A stretch of DNA of 64,000 nt. It comes from Triatoma infestans (Eukaryota > Arthropoda > Insecta > Hemiptera > Reduviidae). The position numbers were made by a program, and so were the translations under genes. Positions 12,401 to 25,600 of the stretch are shown piece after piece. Positions within the stretch are counted from its first letter, which is position 1. Every line of letters starts with the position of its first letter. Location of the stretch: contig JAAEAF010004278.1 of assembly GCA_011037195.1 (NCBI GenBank), positions 1 through 64,000 of the forward strand, read 5' to 3'. The notes below the pieces were generated by a model. The model was given only the letters and a program-made list of their open reading frames with translations, had not been told where the DNA came from and did no database searches.

Positions 12401-13900
12401 TTCACGGAAAATATCTTTGATGCTTTCCAGCTCTGCGGAATCAACCACAATATTACTTAATACATCACGAGTTAACTATTTTATATAAATATATATATAT
12501 ATATGACGCAGTATTATGTTTACTACTTGTATGTATTATAGTTAAGCTTCTTAGCCTGCTTTAGAAATAAATAAATGGTAAGAAATAATTAATTAATAAT
12601 GGTAGAAATAAATAATTAATGTAAGAACTTCGTCTTTGGCTTATTTAGGACCATTCCGTTTTGCCCCATCTTCAGATACACTAGTCAGCGATTTTTTGTT
12701 TTCTTTCCCGCATTGACATTATGTGGCTTATAGGAAATCACTATTATTATTATTATTATTAATTGTATTCAAAATACTTATCATTTCATCCCGCTGGCGG
12801 TACTCAGTCATGAGGCAGGCCTCCACTGTTCTCTTCCATTTAGTTACTGAATTTGTGTGTTTTTACTTCTTTTTTTTAAATAATTTTTGCCGCATAATTT
12901 CATAATTATTAAATTATTTTATATACATTTTCAATGGCAATCGAGTTGTACTATTATCGATAGCCGACATGGCTTATATTGGCGGCATTACTATGCATGG
13001 AGTCTGAACTGTTGTAATATAATTTTTGTATGTAAACTTGTTTGGTTCCAAATATATGTTATATTAAATTCAAGTGATATTTTTATGTGAACAAACAAAT
13101 AACATATATCTATATAATAATAATAATTTATATATATTTATTTCCTTGGTTTCTTTCTTTAAGCGCAAAAAAAGTTTCCCCAGTAAGTTCTATGTATGTA
13201 TGTATGTATGTAAAATATGAAAAATGAAAATTAGAATAGGAAGCAAAAAGTTACTAAAACCGTTTTGCAACTGGAAAGGAACCTTACATAAAACTCATTT
13301 GGGTAACCTGATTAATAAAAATTTAAAGAAAAAATATATTTATATTTAGCAAACAATATCATTCAATTGCCAATAATCGATCATATCAAGTAAGTTTAAA
13401 TTATACTAACAGCAGTGATTGAAATTAACAATATTAAAACTAAATACCTTATTAAAGAATTCATTAGAGATCTAATTTCAATTCTTTCGATTCTATTTGG
13501 GAAAGCGCTAAACTGCTTCGTTCAATGCTTTACTCCTTGATCATTTTTTGTGACCATATCAGCTACACAAGATCTGATAGATTTTTTAATATTGACCTGG
13601 ATAAATAAGTTATACTATTAATACTTTCTCTATAATTTTAAAGATAGGGTTCTTTAATTAAATACATTAAGAATGGGAATAATACAATCATTTGTTATGA
13701 AAGTGAAAGGAGTAAACTAATAGCATCTAGCATAGAATGCGAACTGCGGCAATAACAAATCATGATTCAGGGTTTGTATTGTAACTAGAATTACTTCTAG
13801 CGCGTAAGCTTTGATTTTTCCTGCTCCCTAATCAATTCGAATAGTTTTCAGATATCTAGGTGGAAGGAAGCCGCACTAATAATATAAATTAAAAAAAGCT
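12400..13900. other. Intergenic, AT-rich, nothing recognised
   Basis: Contains an (AT)n run near 12485-12505, an ATTATT run near 12744-12760 and a TATG run near 13190-13210. The part next to 13906 is the likely 3' UTR of the FAS-like gene. No coding region or RNA gene seen. Confidence 0.5.
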
Positions 13901-13905
13901 AATAA

Positions 13906-14085
13906 TTATGCTAGTGAGGCAGCCATGATACTTACACCAAGTGAATCACATTTCAAACCATGTGCTGCAGTTTTATCTTCAAATGGTATATGACCGTTGA
14001 TTATCTTGACCAATTGTGGATCTTCTAACATTTCGATGTGATCACTTGAATCAATTGTATTAATTATTGGAGGCATTCTACAGCA
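13906..14085 (-). CDS. FAS-like exon 35: TE C-terminus and stop (2118-2176)
   Basis: [18 protein letters not shown] aligns with FAS 'VHVIEGDHRTLLEGSGLE', keeping the triad His (H2133). About 20 extra residues follow before TAA at 13908-13906. No nearby poly(A) signal is convincing (ATTAAA-like at ~13655). Confidence 0.85.
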   Translation of the reverse strand, partial: CCRMPPIINTIDSSDHIEMLEDPQLVKIINGHIPFEDKTAAHGLKCDSLGVSIMAASLA

Positions 14086-16563
14086 CTGTAAAAATAATTT
14101 GAAGATTAAGACTACAACAGACTTTGAGGATTAATGTACTTATATATAAATGCATTAAACATATAATACTAATATATATACATAGCGAATGTATGGAGAA
14201 CAATCGCTTGACCGTCCACTATATTAATTTGGACACTTTTGGCGCTTAATTGGCAGAATTGATTGGCTTGATTAACATTGCATAAAATTGGAAAAAGTCG
14301 TATTGAACTGTTAGCATTTTTTCATTGAAATAATAAGTGCGATAAGTGCTGTCATCAGCGGTAACTACAGTTAGTTGATATAAATACCTGTTTAATACTG
14401 TCATCTTGTGTTGAGTACTTAGTGCGGAACACAATACATTTTCCATTAAACAGTTCATCACCAGTATTATATTTCATTGAGGACAGCAAGCAATTCCTTA
14501 AGATGTTTATTGCTTTTCTAATCTTATGTCTATCGGCCTCTTCTTCAATAGAACTTTGGTGGGCAAGGTCAAGCTTCTCATGCCAATTAGAAAGTAGCGA
14601 TAATTTATGTCTAATCTGCACAAATCAATATAAATACAATATTCTCATAATGCTCGGACAGCACTGTTGGATTTCACTGGAATTTTTCTTCCTACTATTT
14701 CATTTAAAATTGAAGTTGGCTGAGGAGGATTGAAAAAAAAATTTGGAATATCACTAATATCTGAGAAAAAAATTCGTGCTTCTATATAAGCACGACATGC
14801 TTGAGCCATTACCAAATTTAATTGATGAGCATAAGAATGGACAAAATAAGCAAGCGGATAGTCATTTTTAATAAGAGCTTGAACACCAGTATGCTGCCTA
14901 CTCATGACATTTGCTCCGTCATAACTTCGGGAAACTAATTTAATTCTATTACAGTTAATTAATTTATCTAATTCAGTTTTAATGCTATTGGCTAGTAAGT
15001 CGGCATTGTGACGTAAAGGATTACAAAAAGTCCAGAACCTTTCCAAGGCTGTTTATTATCAAGAACATAGCGAAATACTATTACTAACTGAAACTGGTTA
15101 GACATACAGGTTGTTTCATCCGCAATTATTGAAACGAAACTGGAATTATTGAAATGAAACTTTTCTTTCATTATTTGAGTGCGACATACCAAGAAGGTTG
15201 CAATCTTGTACATCATTTTGAATTTCTTTCGAAGTCCCCTTAAAAACTGTTGCAATTTTTAAATGTTCTTTCATAGCTATGTCTAATTCTGCCGTAAAAT
15301 TAATTAATCCCTTGAAAATTCCAGGATTATTTGAATTCTCATTTTCATCATGACCCCTTAAGCAAGTTCAAAAGCATCACAAAATTTAATACAATTAATA
15401 ATTTGAGATAAAATGTAGCGATATTTCCTAACATTATCACTATGCTTACTATGTTTCGACGATAAGCAGTATCTGACTGAACTAAAATGTTTTGCTACCT
15501 AAAATTTCTAAATCCATTACTGAATTTGAGTGGGAAACTGAATGTTTTTTAATTTTTTGGGTTAAATGAGATAAATCGTTAATGCCAGTTTCTGTCCAAG
15601 TAATTTCTTTACTTTTACTCATTAATAAACATGGAAACAAAACCATTTATTTCTAATCTCACATCCACAAATCCAACTGTTTCTTTTGTATACATATCAA
15701 CAGTACATTTTATGATAAAATCTTTACCTCTATTTTTGTAATTAGTATTAGATTAAGTTAGGACGCGAGGGACCGGCATTTTTAAATCCTAACTCTATCT
15801 TCGAAAGTTAAATTATTCGATTTTTTAATTAAATATGCAATACTATTAATTGCTAAGATTGTGACATGATAAATTGAAAACAGAAGGAATTAAAAAATGT
15901 TTAACTTTATCTAATTTAAAAATAAAATATAGAAATATAACAATATCAAAATAGATGAAATATAATTACTTAAAAAAATAAAGCAAATCGAATTCGAAAG
16001 CTTGATAAAAATATAAAAATTCACACTTTGGCACAGACCACATAGCATCACACAAAAATAACGAACATGAGTAACCGCCGTTACAGTGCAAATAACTTCG
16101 GGTAAGATCGGGTAAGTTCGTTCAACTACAACTAGCTAGTATTCAACGTTCAACGCGCTAGTTTCCCCCACTCTTATTTTAAAAAAGATAATAAGAATAT
16201 AAGAAACGTTGAAAATGTGGCTGGGTCCGCAATGCTGGTCAAATCCGTTTTTTATGAATATTTTTTATGCAGCATGCATATTGGTTTTGTTCCTGACCAG
16301 TTCGGATATTCATTCATCGTCAGAGCAAATACACTAAGTTCTTGTAGAGAGTTAACTTCAACGAAATGTTTCTGGACCTCACACGGAAGTGTGACTTTAT
16401 AGAAACATTTCGTTGAAGTGAACTCTCTACACGAACTTGGTGAATTTGCTCTGACGATGGATGAATATCCGAACCGGTCAGGAACAAAACCAATATGCAT
16501 GCTACGACGGATAAAATACCGAATATAAGAAATATATACACATTTCTCTATACTAACACATAG

Positions 16564-16602
<39 letters not shown>

Positions 16603-19600
16603 GATTATACATACGTCATTTTATAGATCTCCTCGTATGTATATGTATTATACATACAATTCACTACAGTGCATTTTTCATTATACAAACATATTAAAGT
16701 GAGCTCCTATACTGAGATACGTTCCTATTATTTTAGGTCTAATTCTCGGATTTGACAACAAATTAATATTTTTTTTCACATCCATCCATCATCATACATG
16801 GATTTATTTGATTTGATACTAATGTTTTCACTAATATAAAAATGAAAATATTTTTTTGAAATTGAAATATAATACAAATAAAAAAATATGAACATTTGTT
16901 ACATTTTTATTTAATTTTATTTTTATTTTTTTTTTCGAATAGCTGGGGGATTCAGTCGCGCAATCGCGAATACCAATAGCCGCCACTATCATACACACAT
17001 TAAAGTCACTTTCATATCAGTGCAAGTTGTGTGAAAGTCGCCTTCTTAGATTACGTCAGGTACTCTGACTGAGAGCCCGGGCTATCCCTAATAAAACAGG
17101 GCTGATGTGAGAATGAACCAGGATGATTAACAGATATTAATTTTCATTAAAATCTAATCTGGATTTAATTTGAATCCTATTATTACTGTTAATTTGGACA
17201 GTCTGAGCTTTAGAAACACAATTTTTACAAAATTAATTAACAAAACTTTTTCAGGTATAAATTGTTTCTTTTTTTCGCAAGGAAAACATGCATTTATTAT
17301 TATTTAAATAATTTTTTAGTATATAATGAGAAGAACAAAGTATAATTCGTTGCTATCGATAGAATGGATTGCATTGATGTAATGAAGGATGGTAGTTCGT
17401 CATGACACGGATCACCACTACAACTGACAATCGGTGACACACAATCACTGACAATCGGTCAGAAATTTATAAACAGAAGTGAAGTGGACTTAACTGAATA
17501 TTTTTTTCAGTTTCAATCAATTTTCTTAATAATGGCTCCAACGATTTTCTTTTAACTCCGTATCCTATTTAGTCATAGAAGTGCCGATCAGTATTGCTTC
17601 AAACATTTTTCCAGAAAAAAATAATTTTTGAGGATGCTGGGGAACTGTACCTCTACAGTGCCACTTAAATATAATGTTCAATACTACCTAATGTATAATA
17701 TTTACATTTACAATAATGTATTGAATTTTAAATTTGAAGAAAATCGATTAACCAGAAATGCATTTTATATAGGAGCCTGTAGAATAGGTTGCTGAAAGTT
17801 ATTGACGTTTCTCGAAAACAGCTCTCAAGATTTTCAATAAACTTGGAATAATGAGCAAGGAATAATACAAACTATTACTTTATTTGAATATTTTTTTTTC
17901 TGAAACAATTGATTATTGGAGAGTTCTTTATAACGTTAGATTTAACGGGTATGATGAAAGCGCTGTCTTCAGGTATGCAATGTAATAATGTTCTGTATGC
18001 AACGATATTCCTATCTCTACTAAATTTTGTTAAGGCAACTTGTGTGCGAATTACTAGACAAAAAAATTGTCGCTTATAAGATTATATTAACTGCAATATG
18101 AGAATGTCGTGTGAGCATTTCACACCAGATTTTTTGTCCAAACAAAATTAACAATTTATTTATTAACAGTTATCTTTGTAAATGAAATATTTAAAACCAA
18201 AAATAAATTTCACTTACATTGTATGGTAGGTTCAAATATTTATAAATAAGACTATCATCGCCCATCTGAAGCACTATTGAAGCCCAACTTCGTATAGAAT
18301 TTGGAGAACTGTTCAGTAATATAAGCAGCACTAGTTTACCACTATTTTCTAAATATTTTGCTAAATTTAATGCAACAGCACCGCCCCATTCATTAGCTAT
18401 TATGGTGAATACATTCAACTTGAATCGTTTCATATCCTGAAGATAAACAAAGATAGTTTATTAAGAAATGATAGAAAAGAAGAAAAATACAATTGTATAA
18501 TGGAATTGTTATGTGCCAGTCAGGGTGATTTTAATTTAAATAGAAAAAATAATTTTATTTAAAACATATACTTACTTCAAATAAATCTTTTGCAATCACA
18601 TCTATATCGTCAACATCATGTGGTAATCTCGCCTCAAATGTTGGATATTGCAATCTTGAAGTTAATTTATCCATTTCATTTGGCTTCAAACTGGGAATTA
18701 CAAATATTGGATCTACTTCTTTATTATATTTATGTGGTGCACACATTGTCATTGTTTCAATGAAACAGGCTTTAGGTACTGATTTCTTGTATAATGACAA
18801 TAATTCTGTGATATCATCAGGAAGTCTCCTCTGGCAGGCAGCAAGATTATTGCATTCTATAATTAGCATTAATATGTTGCTTTAAATTTTGTTTATGGAA
18901 GACGATTGGTGATGGGAAATGAGTTGATGAGAATTAAATATTTTAATAGAAAACCTAAACACATGAAGCAGTAGTAAAAGACTAAAACACACCGAACAGA
19001 TCATTCCATAAAGCTTACACGTTAGTGAAAGAATTTTACGACATTTGAACTAATAAAAAGGCAATTTCATCACTAAAAGTTTAAAATTCTTAAAGTAACC
19101 GTGAACGAGTACTTTTGGACTTCGGGTAACAGTTATTTGAAATCGGTTCCGATCCAGGAGCTGATTGGAAACCAATAAAACTGACTGTGAACCCGTTTTG
19201 CCTATCGCTATTACACATATACAGCCATGTTTTTTTATCCCTATTAGAATTAAGTACACCAACAACCATTAGAGGTAAACACAGTGCAGTAAGACTATTT
19301 TCCATTAGATAGTCAATTGACTGAAAACCTTATCATCAGGCTAAATAAGTAGTGAATTAAAAATGTAAAAATTGTGCGTCTTCGATTAAAATCGCTTCCT
19401 TAGTTAGGTATAAATAGACGTTTCGTTCATATTTCTGTAGGCTTCTAAAGGGGAATTGTAGTCGAATTACTGACCTTCTGCCTGGCACACCCGGCCTTTT
19501 TAGGCACAGTACTGTTAACACATTGGATAGTTTCTACACTATTTGGCGGATAGACCCACCTCTTATCTCTTCTTGCACTTATCTCTTCATCTAGACTACT

Positions 19601-22600
19601 AATATAAAGGAATATGAGTTACTGACATTTTGATCTAGCACAAACTTTAACCCTTTTGTTACAATTTGTAGTAATTGATATCGTTTAAGTAAATGAATGA
19701 TGATAAATTTATAGATTGACAGTTTATAATTTAACACTCAGTGTAATTATTTGTGTAAAAATTAGTTATCTAAACTTTCATAATTTATAAGTTTTACTAT
19801 ATTCTAAGTTATAAAGGTTAAGACAACATTGAAGAAGTTCAAGAAGGTTTCACAGGCAGAAAAGTACCATGAAAGTGATTCTTATGTTCCGTTGAGATGA
19901 TCATACATTGTTGGGGAAGATAAAATAAAGTGATATCGTGTTATATAGACGAGCTAGATATTAATATGTTATACTAATATTACTTGAATAATGTCATCAT
20001 TTATTTCTTAATGCCTTGCTTTTTTTTTTTTTTGTTTTTATTATATATAACATAATCATCATTAATAAAGTTAGTGACAACTGTGCATTATTTTATTCTC
20101 TTATGTATAAAAAAATAAATAATTTATTATATCATATTATATTGTGCTCAAATTAGCGTTTCAGAACTCCAAATTGTTGTCAACATATTAAGAGATCCTG
20201 CCACTTCAAGCCAGTCATCTGCGAGGCGGTAAGTGAGGGGGAAAATAAGACCTGCTTCTTAATCATAACCATGTCGTTTTAATTAAGGGCTTGCTGATAT
20301 TATAAACTGATAAAAAATAAAAATTATTTGAATATTAGAAATTATTAACAGTATTACCTGCTATTTTGTAATGATCTTCCTCACTTAAGATAATTACACT
20401 GTGATCTCCGCAATAATTAATAATACGATCGATTTCTGGTAATATTATAGATCCCTTCATCAACTGTAATTCACAAGAAATAGCAAGTCCAGGGATGTTA
20501 TTTTTATTTCTTAATTCACAAACTGCTTCCCCACCACTTCCAACACATATCAGTCTGGTATTACTATTTATATCTTTTAGGATGATATCCAAGTTGTTTA
20601 TTTCTTCTTCTGGCATCTGGAAGAATATACAAATTTTTTTGATAAGAAATTTTATAAAAAATTATATCACTTTTTATTGATCTTTGTGTAATAATCAGTT
20701 TATATATTTGAGGTCCAGTGAAAATGATCTTGTTTCAAAAAATATTAGGATCATGTTTCAAATGATCTTATTTCACGAAGCGCGCGGAGCAAAATAATTT
20801 CTGCAGCCAAAAGTAGTGCCAAAAATTAAACCCGCGTTTATAAGCACGTCAATGAGACAATCTTAACTAGTGTCTTAGTCTATGTGCTTTGCGGATATCT
20901 TAGTTCTCTGAAGGTAGTGAGTATAAAATCGGAACACATAAATAATGGTCACTTAGGAAATTTCGTTGAATCTAATAGATAGTCAGTATCTTCTAAATCT
21001 TAAATCTAATAGATAAAAAAAAAATCAATCACCTTTCCTAAACAAAATACATCAGATATTTCTTGTTGAGAATTTATATTTGTCATTAGAGTTCTTAAAC
21101 CTGAACACTTCTTCTTCGGATGCGAGTTAATATTAGCGGAAGGATAATTATTCAAAATGCTGAAAAATCTGCAACCAAAACAATGATTTAATTGATAACA
21201 ATTTGTATGGACAATCAAATAGAAATAAAAATAATTAAGTTGTCATGGAAGAAATTTGTTTATTAAATAAATTTTTGTTGTGTTTATGTAAGATTTATAA
21301 AATGGTTTTATTTTTGGCAGTTACCACTTCTATCAGGTTTTGAACAAATATTTATTCGCACATAAGTGAAGATCAGTCAATCGTTGAAATTTATTCTTAT
21401 ATGTATAAAGTACCTTGAAATTCCTGGGAACCACTAAACACTCGCCCAGACGGAACTCTTTTAAAGGAAAGGCTAATGCGAACAAAAAAAAAATTACCTC
21501 AGCGAAGTGGGACGATCCATATTAAGAAATTCGTTAAGCAGGTGAACATTCCTGGCACCTCTACATAACAACCAATTTAGCAGATCAAGCCAAAAGCTGT
21601 CTTCATTACCTTCACAAACAATTTAAATATTAAAGAAGAAATTTTCTAAACTGACTTCTTTAAATCAAATTGTACTCTATTCTTACTTAATATAACTTGA
21701 CTGTTTTGACTAGAACAGATAAATAATTCTTTCTCCAGTCTTCGTATCCCACTGCATTTCATTAGAGCAACCATCTGACCACTGTAGCCATCCTTGGAAC
21801 TTTTGCAAGAAATAAAATAATGTAAAAATAAGGAAAAAACAACCTTGCAGTTGGTTGATCTTCCATTTTGCTTCAAATTAGCTATTTATTAATTTTACTT
21901 ACTTTAACATATCTATAGCTTCAATGTTTAAGGTATCAGTAGGCAAGGTGAAAGTTCGTAATGGTTTAACATGCCCTTCTTCTAAGCCAGATTTTATATC
22001 TTCCTGGATGACCCATTTTGTAGAAGGATGCAGATCAAGTAAAGTTTCTGTTGATACCCCTTTCACCGTAAGTTCCTTCAGAAAATGCAACATACCTGGT
22101 AAAATTAAATAATTATAAATCTCTTAATTGATTATTTGAATTGATTTAAGTGATTACTGATTATTTAAAATCTACTAAAGTCTACTGAACTAGTTAAGAA
22201 CAATAAATTATTAGTTGTTGTATTTTTACTTAAAACTATAAGATATTCATGCGTTGCCTAACTGTAAGAATTCAGGGTTCGATTCCCATGAAGGTAAATC
22301 GGTGTTGCCCCAGCATTGTGAGAAAAAATGGGAAGCCACAGTCATATCGCACCTAGATACTGAAGGTCAGAATTAAACGGCGAGGGAACTGTGGCGTGTT
22401 TACCACACATCCCTCAATATATCGCCGTCTGGCAAGCCTGGTTCATTTGTGGACTGTTGCTCCATAGGTTATTTCAACAGTCAAAATGTTTTATAGGAGC
22501 GAAGTAATCTGAATATAACGATACTTTTGTTTCATAGAGCGGGGGGGGGGGGTTAATCGAACATTTCAACCCCGAAAGACTGCCGAACGTTTACAGAAAC

Positions 22601-25600
22601 AGTCGAACCAATTAACTATATTTTATTATTTTAATATCATTGTCATAAATCCTATGTGTTTGAATTAATTATTATTTGATTTGGGGGAAGGGCATCCTTT
22701 TATCGTTCTGTAACCAATTTCGAATTCAAACTGTTATTATTACAAAAATCATATTACTGAATTATAACGATTTTTTATTTGATCTTTTTTTTTTAATTGG
22801 ACTAATATTATAATAATATTAGGAACGAGGTGTAATGTATAATTTATAATCAGATATTTCATTTTATTTGTTGCTTTAAAATATTGATGTGTATAATTTA
22901 AATTGTTTTTGATGTATTTTTTTTTTCTTACAACTATAAGAGATAGGAATGCTGTCGAGTCAACTTATGGAAATTGGATTTTCATCGGAAATATTTTGTG
23001 TTCCCTGAGTATGGGAAATATTTCGAGCGATTGGTCCTTTATATATAATTTTGTAGTGACTGATAGAGATGCTGATTGGTGATTGGTAATGTAGTAATGT
23101 TAATGTAACATCACACAAACAATATATGGTTTCCCCTCAAATATTGTAAATATTGACGGCCCTAAACTTTTTAAAAATTATTTTGGAAAAATTTGTCAAT
23201 AATAATTCTAATAATTTGACTGAAAGAAAAACATATGTCAGATGATATGTCCCTACCTCCGGGAGGGAAAGAAGATTTTTCAATTTATAAATAAAATACT
23301 AAATCTGGCAACTTCAAAATCGATTTTGAAATAACACACATGCAGACACAAAACACACATATACATAATATCTACCTTAAAAATATATTATAAGTCCTAT
23401 GAACTTTCTTGTTCTCAGCCGTTAACCTATGAAACTGCGTAATAAGTTGCTGCTTGTTTTTATTAACATTAAAGGAAAATTAATAGATAAAGCTGGTATT
23501 TGTCCAAGAACATCAATTCAAAGAATTGGCACAAGTAAATGAATTTTTAATCCCAAAATTGGGTAACAGACAAAAATTTGGGCCAAAAACGCACCTTTGG
23601 ACAAAATGTATAAATTTTGTCGTTGAATTTTGTCAAAGAATTTTGTAGTTGAATTCTTACTATATAAAAAAAACTATCATTAGAAACAGGAAATGCATTC
23701 ATCATTTATATCCAAAATGAAAAATTACTAGTGCTTCACACCATAGTAGCATTAAAGGACCCGCAAAGAAACAGTTCAGTAATTCACGATCCCCAAACTA
23801 TTTTTAAGGAATAAGTTCCAGTATAGATGTACGTACAAAAGAAATATACAATCCAGTTAAAAAAAATGATAACTGACTGAATTTTTATATCAGTTTCTCT
23901 GCATGTTAAAGCTGTGAGAAGCTCTCTGATAGTTGAATTCTAGTGATGGCTATAGATTATTATTAAATATTACCTATCTTATTGTTGTCATTCATAATCT
24001 TCCTGTTAAGCAAGTAAAGCTGACCTCTTCTTGACAAAATTAGCAATGATGACTTCAGCATTGTCTGATCATCATTGGTCTCCACAACTATATGTACTCC
24101 CTTACCGTTGGTTTTATTTAATAATAGTCTTTGAAACGATTTGTAAAAGTATATGTTGCTATGATTAATCTATGAAAACATTGAATAGTTTAAGTATTTT
24201 TGAAAAATATTTCCAGTAATTACAAAATAAATATACAAATTGTATACCTGTGGAAATAATTGATAAATTAGATCTTTCTCTTCAGCTGTTGTATATGTAG
24301 TGAAGACTTCACATCCTCTAGATAGAGCTACATGTATAATTGCTTGAGATACTAACAATCCTCCTCTATGAACTAATACAGTCTTTTTAATAACTGGGCT
24401 GAAATCTTTCTCTCTTAAAATATAATATGCCTGAAAAAGTACAGACCATTGAAATACTATTAGACAAAGTGTAAGAATTAAATTTTGGATCAAAATTTAG
24501 AACTTATGGATATTTACTATCTAGCATCATTTCTAGACCTTTATTTTGGATTTACTTAAATTTATCTGCATGTTCCACATAACGAAGTACAATTTTTACA
24601 AAAAAAAATCATTAAAATCAAAAATTAATAATATATTGATTTTTGTTTCAAAAACTTTGATAGAATGAAGTTATTATTTCCAGTTTTCAAATTTGGCGAA
24701 ATCTCACCTGAATTAACCGGGATAACTGAAATATTTAAAATTACTCACAATTGTGTAGCAAAAAGGAATGCTGACAGCTTCTTCGTAAGTCCAATTTTGA
24801 GGTTTATGCCAGCGTAAGATTTCATCTTCGATTAATATTTTCCCATCCGACAAAATACCCACACCACATATAGTATTGCCTGTTCTATCTGCTCCGCAGT
24901 AATCAAAAACTCCAATCTGTAATAAGGAGTTTAACCATCTAGATGATGAAGGAATATAATTTTAACAATAGATTTTCAGAAATAAGGCTAAATACACATC
25001 AAAAGGGAGCCCTATGGCATCCAAAGCCCCTTTGGGCCCATCTCGCTACCCAAAAGAAAAACAATTAACCGGCTCTAGAATAAAAATCCAGACCCGGATT
25101 TAACCGACTTAAGTTATACAACACTCTTTACAAATCGGAAAATAACTCCAAATGATAATAGTTTAAGCTCTTCCACAGTCATGAATCTAAATCATATTTT
25201 AAACAAAGTCATGAACCTAACTTCCTCTCGACCTAAGCAATCTGTCATGAGTGTTTATTCCTCCAACTTTACAAGAGATCTGAAATGAACCCCATTATAG
25301 AAATGTCTTCATAAACTACAATGGGATTCAACCAAATGATACAGCAACATCTCATTGTTAGCCTCATCCAGACCCTCACATGAGCATCTAACATTACCGG
25401 TAACACACTGTGCTCATCCATAGAGATGATCCTGTGAAGCTATCCATTCCTGGAAGCTTGAGAGACATGTACCCAAAGACATACAACATCTGGCTCAGAA
25501 CCAATGATTAGAGAGAAAAGCTCCTCATTTGAGTGACGTATCCAACTCCAACATTTCCATGTGACCAAAAGTATATCCATAGGGGGTACTTTAAATCTTG

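Noticed and set aside
16217..16541. Overlapping ORFs on both strands sharing MHIGFVPD
   Set aside because: They are the two arms of a palindrome read on opposite strands.
19050..19305. Possible ACP exon
   Set aside because: No LGxDSL motif, wrong composition and no suitable phase 1-1 splice sites.
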